In this document: positions 7,884 through 15,606 of the stretch, one piece after another
Position numbering within the stretch: position 1 is the first letter of the stretch
Layout of the letters: each line of letters begins with the position of its first letter
NCBI GenBank assembly: GCA_002441265.1
Contig: DJVQ01000008.1
Coordinates: 41,322-83,830 of the forward strand
Reading direction: 5' to 3'
Source: Syntrophaceae bacterium UBA6252
GTDB taxonomy: Bacteria > Desulfobacterota > Syntrophia > Syntrophales > UBA6807
Length of the DNA stretch: 42,509 bases
Notes under the pieces: model-generated
The model's database searches: none
The model's input: the letters and a program-made list of their open reading frames with translations, nothing else
Told to the model about the DNA's origin: nothing
Translations under genes and position numbers: made by a program

Positions 7884-7985
7884 GAGCGCCTCCTTTACGG
7901 ACCTGTCGATTCCGCCTGCCCCGGGCCCCGGCGCTTCCGCCTTCCGGCCGCAACGCCCCCGCAGGTACGGGGGGTCCGTGCTCCG

Positions 7986-7994
7986 AGTATACCA
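7986..7994 (-). promoter_or_regulatory. Predicted extended -10 promoter for the dienelactone hydrolase gene
   Basis: On the minus strand TGGTATACT fits the TGn-TATAAT extended -10 form, with 5 of 6 in the hexamer. No good -35 lies upstream, as is common for this promoter class. The leader would be about 95 nt. The rest of the gap between 7884 and 8103 shows nothing else I can support. Confidence 0.4.
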
Positions 7995-8103
7995 GAGCTT
8001 CGCCGGAAAAATCCCCCGTTTTTTCTCCCGGCCGTATCCTCCCCCAGTCTGCCCCGACCCCACCGTCCGTCCTTCCCCGGCGCGGGCGGAAGCGGCCCCG
8101 GTT

Positions 8104-8604
8104 TCAGATCTTTCCGGCGAGACGGTCGAACCAGTCGAGGATCCCGCTGTCCGCTACGCCCATCTGCCGCATCCGGTCCGTCGAGAAAAGGATGAAGGAC
8201 CCGTTCGACCGGGCGCATACCCTTCCCTCCTCGTCGTACACGAAGCCTTCCGCCCGGACTTCCCGGTCGTTCGCAACTTCCCGGACCTTCCCTTCCACCT
8301 TGAGTTCCTTTCCGATGAAAACGGGCCGGAGGAACTCGACCTCCATGCGCCTCGTCAGCCCGAGCCTCTTCAGGAGATAGATCACCGACCTGCTCATGAT
8401 CTCGTCAAGCATGGTGGAAAGAACGCCACCGTGGACCAGACGGCTCCATCCGCACAGGTGCGGCGGCACAGTCACCCAGGAAAAAACGGAAGCCTCGTCG
8501 GTATAGAATTTCATCTGAAGTCCCGAAGGGTTTGCCGGCCCGCAGCCGAAGCATTCGTGATCCTCCATGTTCGGGAGCAGCCTGTAGTTCGTCGTTTGAT
8601 CCAT
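8104..8604 (-). CDS. PaaI/4HBT-type hotdog thioesterase
   Basis: A 166-residue single hotdog-fold protein. Its opening, MEDHECFGCGPANPSGLQMKF, is typical of PaaI-like thioesterases. The catalytic-helix segment is LVHGGVLSTMLDEIMSRSV, with H-G-G and the acidic Asp of the family. The remainder forms the hotdog sheet (MEVEFLRPVFIGKELKVEGKV). It probably hydrolyses an acyl-CoA, consistent with the acyl-CoA enzymes elsewhere in the window. The start ATG 8604 has AAGGAGG about 12 nt upstream, which is rather far. Confidence 0.87.
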   Translation of the reverse strand: MDQTTNYRLLPNMEDHECFGCGPANPSGLQMKFYTDEASVFSWVTVPPHLCGWSRLVHGGVLSTMLDEIMSRSVIYLLKRLGLTRRMEVEFLRPVFIGKELKVEGKVREVANDREVRAEGFVYDEEGRVCARSNGSFILFSTDRMRQMGVADSGILDWFDRLAGKI

Positions 8605-8964
8605 GATCCGATGGTTCCTCCTTTGATCGCATCGCGCCGCCGGTCCGGCCGGCGGGAACCTCCCCCCGTGGGATCGTTAATCCCTTCGGACTCGAAATGC
8701 AAGAAAAATGAAGGACTCCCGTTTTTCCGCGGGGGCGGCGGATGAAAGAAAAGTCCAAAGGCAGTGGGGAGAAGGCTTTGCATGAAACGCTCCGGCCGGG
8801 GAGCCCGGGCCCGGTGAACAAAGCGTTCCCGTTCGCCCGTGCCGGCGGGAATGTGCGATACCGTTATAGACCTCTTATAAAACATGAATAGTATGTTTTT
8901 GACTTCGCCCTCTAAATAAGGTATCCATACGGCACAGCCCGTATCGTTCAGGGGGGGTGGACGA
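8605..8964. other. 360-nt divergent intergenic region
   Basis: It lies between the thioesterase (-) and the hybrid histidine kinase (+). The part from about 8860 to 8940 is clearly more AT-rich than its surroundings and should hold promoters. TTGACT at 8899-8904 could be a -35 for the kinase, but the hexamer 17 nt on (TATCCA) is poor. I found no RNA gene or open frame with coding character. Confidence 0.45.
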
Positions 8965-11394
8965 ATGAAAAAGAAACTTGATGGGAAATCTGTATCGCCT
9001 GGAGGGAAAAAGGGCCGGTTCCGCGGCGCTGCGCGGCGTGAAAACGCCGCCGACCTCCTGGACGCCGCCGAGGCCGGCTACCGTTTTCTTGCCGGGCATG
9101 CGGAAAACCTCGCTTTCACCGTGGATCTCGGGCTCAGGACCCTTCACGTGACGCCTTCCGTTAAAGAAATCCTCGGGTTCACCCCGGAAGAACGGGTGAC
9201 CCAGACCCCCGAGGAGCAGCTCACCCCCCGGTCCCTGGCGCTGATCTGGGAGACGCTGGAACGGGAACTGGAGCGGGAGCAAAGGGAAGGCCCCGACCCG
9301 GAACGTACGGTGACCCTGGAACTGGAGTACTACCACAGGGACGGGTCCGTCCGGTACCTGGAATGCACCTTCACCGCGATCAGGAACGAATCCCTCGAAG
9401 TCCAGGCCATCTGCGGCATCGCCCGGGACATCACCGGGCGGAAGCGCGCGGAGGAGCAGCTCCGTTTCCAGGCCCTCGTTCTGGACCAGATCCAGGACCT
9501 CATCACCGTCACCGACCTGAAGGGGAACATCACCTACGTGAACGAGGCCGAATGCCGGATGATGGGACGTTCCCGGGAGGAAATGATCGGTCATTCCCTG
9601 GAATCCCTTGAAGGCCCCCCCCGGAAGGTCCCGTCGCAGAAACGGATCGTCGAGGAGACCCTCGACCGGGGCGAATGGCGCGGCGAGACGGTCCCCGGAG
9701 CCGCCGGGGGCCGGAAAATCGTCCTGGACCGCCGGATCCGGCTGATCCGGGACAGCGGCGGCGACGCCATCGCCCTGTGCGGCATCGCGACGGACGTCAC
9801 GGACCGCAAGGCCGTCGAAAAGGCCCTGAAGGAAAGCGAGGAACGCTTCAGGACCCTGGCCGATCACGCCCCGTTCGGGATTTCCCTGATGCGGCCCGAT
9901 CTGTCCTTCGAATACTTCAATCCCAGGTTCATCGAGATTTTCGGGTACAGCCTGAAGGACGTGCCGGACAAGATGACATGGTTCGAAAAAGCCTATCCCG
10001 ATCCAAAGGCCAGGGCGGCGGCGGCCGCCCTCTGGAAAAGCGATCTCCAGGATGAGCCGGAAAAGGGAACGGCCCACGAGAGAGTCCTGTCGGTCCGCAG
10101 CCGGAACGGCCGTGACAAGACGATCCGGATCTTTTCGGTGCTCATGGCCGGCGACAGGCACCTGGTCACCTACGAGGACATCACGGAGCGGAAGCTTCTG
10201 GAGGACAAGCTCACCCAGGCCCAGAAGATGGAGGCCATCGGCACCCTGGCGGGCGGTGTGGCCCACGATTTCAACAACCTCCTCATGGGGATTCAGGGAC
10301 ACGTGTCGCTGACGCTCCTGGAACTCAACCCGGAGCATCCCCATTACCGGCGGCTCAAGTCCATCGAGGAACTGGTGCAAAGCGGATCGGACCTGACGCG
10401 CCAGCTCCTGGGTTTCGCACGGGAAGGCCGGTATGCCGTGAAATCCTCGGACATGAACGAGATCCTGCGCGCGACGGCGTCCCTTTTCGGACGAACGAAG
10501 AAGGAGGTCTCCATCAACGGAAATTTCGAGAAGGACCTCTGGAAGGTGGAGGCGGACCCGGGGCAGATGGAGCAGGTGTTCATGAGCCTCTTTGTGAACG
10601 CCTGGCAGGCCATGCCCGGGGGCGGCACGATCACCCTGGAGACGGCAAACGTCGTTCTCGACAGAAAGGAAGTCGAACCCTGGGGGATGAAAGCCGGGCG
10701 TTACGTGCGGATCTCCGTGGCCGACACGGGGACCGGAATGGACGAAAAGACGCGGCTTCGGATCTTCGATCCGTTCTTCACGACCAAGGAAATGGGACGG
10801 GGAACCGGTCTGGGACTTTCCATGGTGTACGGAATCGTTTCGGGCCACGGGGGGATCATCGATGTGACGAGCGAACAGGGTCGCGGAACGACGTTTTTGA
10901 TCCACCTGCCCGCGTCGGAGAAGGTGCCGGCCCGGGAGGAGGCGCTTTCGGACACGCTCGAGAAAGGGCGCGAAACGATCCTCCTCGTGGACGACGAGGA
11001 AATGGTGCTCCAGGTGACCCAGGAACTTCTCGAATGCCTGGGATACGCCGTCGTGACGGCGCGAAGCGGCGGGGAAGCCGTCGAGCTTTTCCTCGAAAAC
11101 GAGGGAAAGATCGATCTCGTCATCCTGGACATGATCATGCCGGGAATGTCCGGCGCAAGGACCTTCGAATGCCTCCGGGCCATCGATCCCGGAATCCGGG
11201 TGCTGCTCTCCAGCGGCTACAGCATGGCGGGACAGGCGCAGGAAATCATGGACCGAGGGTGCAACGGGTTTCTCCAGAAACCTTTCCGCATGGAAAACCT
11301 CTCCCGGAAGATCCAGGACATTCTCTCCACGGCTCCCGGACCGGCGAACCACCGCCGGAAGGAAGACGAACCTCCCGAGGCGGAAGCCCCCTGA
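8965..11394 (+). CDS. Soluble hybrid sensor histidine kinase, three PAS domains and a receiver
   Basis: An 809-residue protein without membrane segments, so it senses something in the cytoplasm. Order: PAS/PAC 1 (about 35-160, ending GIARDITGRKRAEE), PAS 2 (about 165-290), PAS 3 (about 295-410), HisKA with phospho-acceptor His434 in GGVAHDFNN, HATPase (N-box LFVNAWQAMP, G1 DTGTGMD, F/G2 FDPFFTTKEMGRGTGLGLS) and a C-terminal receiver (about 675-795) with Asp722 in VILDMIMPG and Lys in QKPF. There is no effector domain, so output goes through phosphotransfer to another protein. It is convergent with phaJ, with only 5 nt between the stop codons. No partner regulator is adjacent; the sigma-54 activator 12 kb away is one candidate. 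Confidence 0.93.
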   Translation: MKKKLDGKSVSPGGKKGRFRGAARRENAADLLDAAEAGYRFLAGHAENLAFTVDLGLRTLHVTPSVKEILGFTPEERVTQTPEEQLTPRSLALIWETLERELEREQREGPDPERTVTLELEYYHRDGSVRYLECTFTAIRNESLEVQAICGIARDITGRKRAEEQLRFQALVLDQIQDLITVTDLKGNITYVNEAECRMMGRSREEMIGHSLESLEGPPRKVPSQKRIVEETLDRGEWRGETVPGAAGGRKIVLDRRIRLIRDSGGDAIALCGIATDVTDRKAVEKALKESEERFRTLADHAPFGISLMRPDLSFEYFNPRFIEIFGYSLKDVPDKMTWFEKAYPDPKARAAAAALWKSDLQDEPEKGTAHERVLSVRSRNGRDKTIRIFSVLMAGDRHLVTYEDITERKLLEDKLTQAQKMEAIGTLAGGVAHDFNNLLMGIQGHVSLTLLELNPEHPHYRRLKSIEELVQSGSDLTRQLLGFAREGRYAVKSSDMNEILRATASLFGRTKKEVSINGNFEKDLWKVEADPGQMEQVFMSLFVNAWQAMPGGGTITLETANVVLDRKEVEPWGMKAGRYVRISVADTGTGMDEKTRLRIFDPFFTTKEMGRGTGLGLSMVYGIVSGHGGIIDVTSEQGRGTTFLIHLPASEKVPAREEALSDTLEKGRETILLVDDEEMVLQVTQELLECLGYAVVTARSGGEAVELFLENEGKIDLVILDMIMPGMSGARTFECLRAIDPGIRVLLSSGYSMAGQAQEIMDRGCNGFLQKPFRMENLSRKIQDILSTAPGPANHRRKEDEPPEAEAP

Positions 11395-11399
11395 TCCCG

Positions 11400-11840
11400 C
11401 TACGCCCGGGCTGTCTGTTTCGGGGCCTTCGGGGGACTCACGACGGCGATTCCGTCCATGACGAGGACGTCGTCCTGGTTGCGGCAGGATGTCCGAAGCC
11501 GGACGCGGTTCCGCTCCACGTCCTTTTCGAGGACCTCCACCCGGGCGGTGACGGTGTCCCCGATCCGGACGGGAGCGAGGAAGTCCACCTCCTGCCGGAG
11601 ATAGATCGTCCCCTGCCCGGGGAGCACCGTTCCCAGAACGGTCGAGAAAAAGCCCGCCGAAAGCATCCCGTGGCAGATTCTCGTCTTGAAGAAGGTCTTT
11701 TGCGCGTAGGCTTCGTTGATGTGGACGGGATTGAGGTCTCCCGTGATGCCAGCGTAGAGGTAGATGTCCGATTCCGATATCGTTTTTCCGAACTCGGCGC
11801 TGTCGCCCGGGTTCAGCCGATCGATCGTCCTGCCGATCAC
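11400..11840 (-). CDS. phaJ: (R)-specific enoyl-CoA hydratase, MaoC-like
   Basis: A 146-residue single hotdog protein with the hydratase-2 motif YAGITGDLNPVHIN, giving catalytic Asp35 and His40. The spacing of five residues equals that of Asp31/His36 in Aeromonas PhaJ. It hydrates trans-2-enoyl-CoA to (R)-3-hydroxyacyl-CoA, feeding beta-oxidation intermediates to PHA synthase. It is the last gene of the PHA operon, 29 nt after the tandem-GAF gene. The start is GTG 11840. The operon contains no phaA/phaB, so (R)-hydration is the only visible monomer supply. Confidence 0.88.
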   Translation of the reverse strand: MIGRTIDRLNPGDSAEFGKTISESDIYLYAGITGDLNPVHINEAYAQKTFFKTRICHGMLSAGFFSTVLGTVLPGQGTIYLRQEVDFLAPVRIGDTVTARVEVLEKDVERNRVRLRTSCRNQDDVLVMDGIAVVSPPKAPKQTARA

Positions 11841-11869
11841 TGCGGCACGCTCCTTTCCCCTGTCTTCCT

Positions 11870-12916
11870 TCAGTACCAGGTCTTGAATATCCAGTAATTC
11901 TCGCGGAGATCCCGGATGTCGCTTTCCATGCTTGCGTAAAGCTTCACGTTCCCGATGGCGATCCCCCCGAAAAGGGCGAGCGCGTTGGCGAACTGGATCT
12001 CCTCTTCCGTGAATTTCCGCTCCCTGTCGCTGTACAGGCGAAGGACGCCGATGACGGCCTCCCCGGACATGATGGGCACGGAAAGGATGGACACGATGCC
12101 CTCGCGGAGCTTTTCCTCCCGGTACTGGACGCCGGGATCCAGGGAGGCGTCCCTCACCACCACGGGTTTTCCCTTCAGGGTTTCGGCGATGCTCCTTTCC
12201 GCCGAGACGGGCCCCTTTCTGAGATATTCCTCCGAAAGGCCGTGGCTGGCGGCAAGGCGGAGGGTCGTTCCGTCGTCGCCGAGGAGCCTGATGGAGGCGG
12301 CCTTCACGTCCAGGGCCTTCGACACGTCCTTCGTGAGGGTTTCCAGGATCTTCGCGAGTTCATGGCTCGACGCCATTCCCGCGGCGAGATCGTAGAAAAG
12401 CCTCGTCCTCTCCCGCATCCGCTCGATGAGCCGGGCGTGCTCGATGGCCATGCCCCCCTGTTCCGCCAGGATGGTCAGAAACTCGATCTCGTCCTTCGAA
12501 AAATTCCGGGTTTTCGAAGTGTAGAGGCTCAGGACGCCGATGGGTTTTCCGGCGACCATGACGGGAACCGCGAGGATCGAGGCGATGCCCTCCGCCTCCT
12601 TGGCATCCCGGTTTTCCAGCCTGAGGTCGGAAAGGGCATCCGGGAAATGGAGATAACCCTTCTCCAGCAACTGGGCATGAAGGGCCCGGGCCTTCTGGGC
12701 GCCCGCGTGCAGGTACCCCGGGGAAAGGCCCGTCTGGCCTGCCACGACGTAGACATCCTGCTTCTCGTCGAGCAGGAAAAGGCAGGCCGCCTTCCCTTCC
12801 ATCGTTTCCACCGCGCTTTGGGTGACGATTTCCAGAAGCCGCTCCCGGTCGTTCGTCGTTCCGAAGGCCCGGCTGACCTCGGCGATGGCCCGGATCGGTT
12901 TCGGTCTCCGTGTCAT
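11870..12916 (-). CDS. Tandem GAF-domain protein
   Basis: A 348-residue protein with two GAF domains (about 20-165 and 185-335). The repeat is plain: GIASILAVPVMVAGKPIGVLSLYTSKTRNFSKDEIEF in the first aligns with GIVSILSVPIMSGEAVIGVLRLYSDRERKFTEEEIQF in the second. Nothing else is present: no kinase, cyclase, phosphodiesterase or DNA-binding domain. GAF domains bind small ligands such as cyclic nucleotides or redox cofactors. Its place inside the PHA operon, 24 nt after phaC and before phaJ, suggests that it tunes PHA metabolism by protein contact, but this is only inference. The ribosome binding site (GGAG) is about 14 nt from ATG 12916. Confidence 0.85.
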   Translation of the reverse strand: MTRRPKPIRAIAEVSRAFGTTNDRERLLEIVTQSAVETMEGKAACLFLLDEKQDVYVVAGQTGLSPGYLHAGAQKARALHAQLLEKGYLHFPDALSDLRLENRDAKEAEGIASILAVPVMVAGKPIGVLSLYTSKTRNFSKDEIEFLTILAEQGGMAIEHARLIERMRERTRLFYDLAAGMASSHELAKILETLTKDVSKALDVKAASIRLLGDDGTTLRLAASHGLSEEYLRKGPVSAERSIAETLKGKPVVVRDASLDPGVQYREEKLREGIVSILSVPIMSGEAVIGVLRLYSDRERKFTEEEIQFANALALFGGIAIGNVKLYASMESDIRDLRENYWIFKTWY

Positions 12917-12940
12917 GATTCCGGAAAATTCTCCTTCCCT

Positions 12941-14158
12941 TCAGGGTTTCCTTTTCTTGCCGGGGGAGCCGCCCCCCTTCGCCGCGGACCTTTTCGCTGC
13001 GCCGCGGCCGGCCGGCTTCGCCGGCGTCCCTTCCCTCCCCTTCTCCACGCCGTCCCGTTCCCTGAGCCAGCGGACGATCTTCGGACCGAACTCCTTCTGG
13101 GTCTTGGAACTGACATAGATGCCGATGTGGCCCGTGTCCAGGCAGACGTCCTCCTTGTCGGCGCTCCCGACCTTCGAGGTCAGTTGCTCGCAGGCCTCCG
13201 GCGGGACCAGGTGGTCGTAGCGGGCGTAAATGTTGAGAAGGGGCATGGTGATGTTTCCCAGGTCCACCTTCCGGCCGCCCAGGACGAATTCGTTCTTCAC
13301 GAGCAGGTTCTTGTGGTACATGTTGTCGATGAAGTCGCGGAAGGTCTCCCCGGGAAGATCGGGGCTGTCGAAGATCCACTTCTCCATCCGGAGGAAGTTT
13401 TCCACGAAATCCCGGTTGTGCATGTTCTCCATGAACCCGACGTACTTGTCGATGATGAGCCGGGCGGGATTGAGAAGCAGAAATCCCAGGTTCATGAAAT
13501 CCCCGGGAACGTTCCCGTAGGACTCGACGAGATCGGCCGCGCTGATCGAACGGCTCCACACGTTGAGCAGGCTCTGCTTCGTGTCGAAGTTCACCGGCGT
13601 CACCGTGGTGACCAGGTTTTTCACCTTTTCGGGGTGGAGGGCGGCGTACATGACGCAGAACGTTCCCCCCATGCAGATCCCCATGAGGTGAAGGCGGGGA
13701 ATTCCGTGTTTCTTCAGGACGAAATCCACCATGTTGTCCAGATAGCCGTTGATGTGGTCGTCCAGGGTCAGGTACCGGTCCTTCCGGGTGGGATAGCCCC
13801 AGTCCACCATATAGATTTCCAGGCCCGACCGGAGGAAGGTCTCCACCACGCTCCGTCCCGGCTGGAGGTCGAGCATGGTTTCCCGGTTCACCTGGGCGTA
13901 GCACACGAAAAGGGGGAAATTGTAAAGTACCTCTTTAGGTTTATAGTGTTTCAGCTTGACCCGGTCCTCCTCGTAGACGACCTCGTAGGGGGTCTTCGCG
14001 ACATCCGTCTCGAGAGGGCCGAGGAGGATTTCCCGGGCCTCCCGCATCCGCTCCATGAGCTTCGCCGGTTCCAGGGCCATCCGGGAAAAGAGAAGGTCCA
14101 TGGTCGCGCCCGCGGGACTGGCTTTTCCGGCATTGCCGGCTGCTTTATCGCTCTTCAT
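12941..14158 (-). CDS. phaC: Class III poly(3-hydroxyalkanoate) synthase, catalytic subunit PhaC
   Basis: A 405-residue synthase. The nucleophile is Cys162 in the lipase-like box GICMGG, with Asp315 (YARYDHLVPP) and His344 (DTGHIG). These are each exactly 13 residues beyond Cys149, Asp302 and His331 of Allochromatium vinosum PhaC, so the core has no insertions relative to the class III enzyme. It polymerises (R)-3-hydroxyacyl-CoA and needs PhaE, whose gene overlaps it by 14 nt. The last 26 or so residues form a Lys/Ala/Gly-rich tail (KPAGRGAAKRSAAK...KKRKP) beyond the catalytic fold. ATG 14158 has AGGAG close upstream. Confidence 0.95.
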   Translation of the reverse strand: MKSDKAAGNAGKASPAGATMDLLFSRMALEPAKLMERMREAREILLGPLETDVAKTPYEVVYEEDRVKLKHYKPKEVLYNFPLFVCYAQVNRETMLDLQPGRSVVETFLRSGLEIYMVDWGYPTRKDRYLTLDDHINGYLDNMVDFVLKKHGIPRLHLMGICMGGTFCVMYAALHPEKVKNLVTTVTPVNFDTKQSLLNVWSRSISAADLVESYGNVPGDFMNLGFLLLNPARLIIDKYVGFMENMHNRDFVENFLRMEKWIFDSPDLPGETFRDFIDNMYHKNLLVKNEFVLGGRKVDLGNITMPLLNIYARYDHLVPPEACEQLTSKVGSADKEDVCLDTGHIGIYVSSKTQKEFGPKIVRWLRERDGVEKGREGTPAKPAGRGAAKRSAAKGGGSPGKKRKP

Positions 14159-15068
14159 GGCCGTCTCCTCTCTTTTCGAGTTTTGCCAGGCGCTTCTTGA
14201 TCAGGTAGAGGTCCTTGTATACCTCGTCCATCTCCCGGTTCGTCGGGATCGGAAAATCCTGGAGGAGGTCGATGAGGAACTGCTGCCGGACCTTCCGGTA
14301 TTCGTACAGGGCGCTCAGGGTCCTCCGGAGCGTTTCGATGTAGTTCTCCGACCGCAGCATCTCCAGGTAATTCTTCTCCAGCTTCGGGATCCAGGCCCGG
14401 TACCAGGAGCGGGGCTCCTTCAGGACCGCCTCCCCCTTCTCCTCCCCGGCCCGCATCTCCTCCTCCATGAGATGGAGTGACTCTTCGACGGGCCGGTACA
14501 GCAGGCGGGCGAAATCCGTGAGCTGGCTCCGGAAGACCTGAAACCGGTCGATGGTCTTGTTGAAGCGCTCCTGGTAGTAGCGTGTCAGGCCCAGCTGGGG
14601 CATGTTAAGGTATTTCCTTAGCTCTTCCTCGTAAGTGCCTAGCCAGACTCGCGAAGTTTCATCGATGAATTTCGAATATTCTTCCGCCCCTTCCAACTCC
14701 CCTTCCGCCGCCGTCCTCGAAAGCGCGGACAACCGGTTCCACAGGGGTTCGAAGAGTTTGACGATCCCTTCGGAAAGGAATCCCGACGGGCCATGGGCGG
14801 CTTCGCCGCCGGCCCCCCGGAGGCCCTGGAAGTAAGCCTCCCAGAATCGATCGAAAGCGCCGCGGAGATCCTCCTCCGTCGCCGGCCCCTTCCGCTCTTC
14901 CTCCGCCGTCTCCTCTCCGCCGCCGGAGGGCGCAGTCTGCGGCACAACGTTTTTCATGGCGCCGAACCACAGGTTGGCCGATGCCTCCCAGAAATCGAGA
15001 GACGCCCTGGTCCAGGACTCTGCGGCGGTCTTTTCCTTCTCCTGGCGGTCACGATTCTTTTCCGTCAT
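14145..15068 (-). CDS. phaE: Class III PHA synthase subunit PhaE
   Basis: A 307-residue, highly charged helical protein. It carries the N-terminal aromatic segment typical of PhaE (ASLDFWEASANLWFGAMK) and ends in a helix with a heptad-like pattern (EVYKDLYLIKKRLAKLEKR). PhaE binds PhaC and raises its activity. Length is close to the usual 350 or so residues. It overlaps phaC at its 3' end and the preceding gene at its 5' end, which indicates coupled translation. AAGGGGGG precedes ATG 15068. Identification rests on gene order plus these segments, as PhaE proteins diverge strongly. Confidence 0.85.
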   Translation of the reverse strand: MTEKNRDRQEKEKTAAESWTRASLDFWEASANLWFGAMKNVVPQTAPSGGGEETAEEERKGPATEEDLRGAFDRFWEAYFQGLRGAGGEAAHGPSGFLSEGIVKLFEPLWNRLSALSRTAAEGELEGAEEYSKFIDETSRVWLGTYEEELRKYLNMPQLGLTRYYQERFNKTIDRFQVFRSQLTDFARLLYRPVEESLHLMEEEMRAGEEKGEAVLKEPRSWYRAWIPKLEKNYLEMLRSENYIETLRRTLSALYEYRKVRQQFLIDLLQDFPIPTNREMDEVYKDLYLIKKRLAKLEKRGDGHEER

Positions 15069-15600
15069 GCGTTTCCCCCCTTCCGGTCTTTCCTTTGCGC
15101 GCCCCGCCGGTTTTCTCTTTCCGCGGCCGTCCGGCCTCGAAGCCGGAAGCGCAGGATTGCATCAGTACCTGGAACTGTTCCGCCTGGCGGGTCATAAGTT
15201 CCTGCATGCCCTTGACGATTTCGTCCTGGGCTGCGTTTTCCCATCCGGCGGACTTGCGAAGGCGGCGGATGGTTTCCTCCTGTTCCGCCACCCTTTCCTT
15301 CAGCCGCTCATACTGATCCGCGAGCCTGCGGTAATCCTCCCGGGGAACCATCCCCATGAGGCTCAGATATTCGTCGTAGGATTTCTGAAAATTCCGGACG
15401 GCCTCGTCCCAGGCGTCCCCCGCTTCCTCTTTCCCGTCCGCCCCTTCCTCCAGGCCGTAAATCCTCGCAAGCAGGTTCCCGAACTCCCGAACCCCCTGGA
15501 ACCCTTGCTCGATCCAGCGGTTGAAGTCGTCCATCTGACGCCGGCTCTTCGCGGCGGACAGGAGCATGTTTCCCCAGAATTCCAGAAATTTGCTGTCCAT
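15049..15600 (-). CDS. PhaE-like / PHA-granule-associated protein
   Basis: A 183-residue charged helical protein with no catalytic motif. Its start, FLEFWGNMLLSAAKSRRQMDDFNRWIEQGF, resembles the N-terminal aromatic segment of PhaE. The centre (YRRLADQYERLKERVAEQEETIRRLRK) should form a coiled coil, and the tail is Lys/Arg/Gly-rich (RPRKEKTGGARKGKTGRG). It sits 6 nt after the large PhaC-like gene and overlaps phaE by 20 nt. I infer a PhaE-type partner for the PhaC-like enzyme or a granule protein. RBS AGAGG lies 9 nt from ATG 15600. Confidence 0.7.
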   Translation of the reverse strand: MDSKFLEFWGNMLLSAAKSRRQMDDFNRWIEQGFQGVREFGNLLARIYGLEEGADGKEEAGDAWDEAVRNFQKSYDEYLSLMGMVPREDYRRLADQYERLKERVAEQEETIRRLRKSAGWENAAQDEIVKGMQELMTRQAEQFQVLMQSCASGFEAGRPRKEKTGGARKGKTGRGETHDGKES

Positions 15601-15606
15601 GACGGG

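Noticed and set aside
8899..8927. TTGACT-N17-TATCCA as promoter for the histidine kinase
   Set aside because: The -10 hexamer matches at only three positions and lacks the final T, so I mention it only as part of the intergenic description.
8875..11352. An 825-codon open frame on the minus strand opposite the hybrid histidine kinase
   Set aside because: It has no recognisable domain and a composition typical of antisense frames in GC-rich genes; the plus-strand protein has complete PAS, HisKA, HATPase and receiver motifs.
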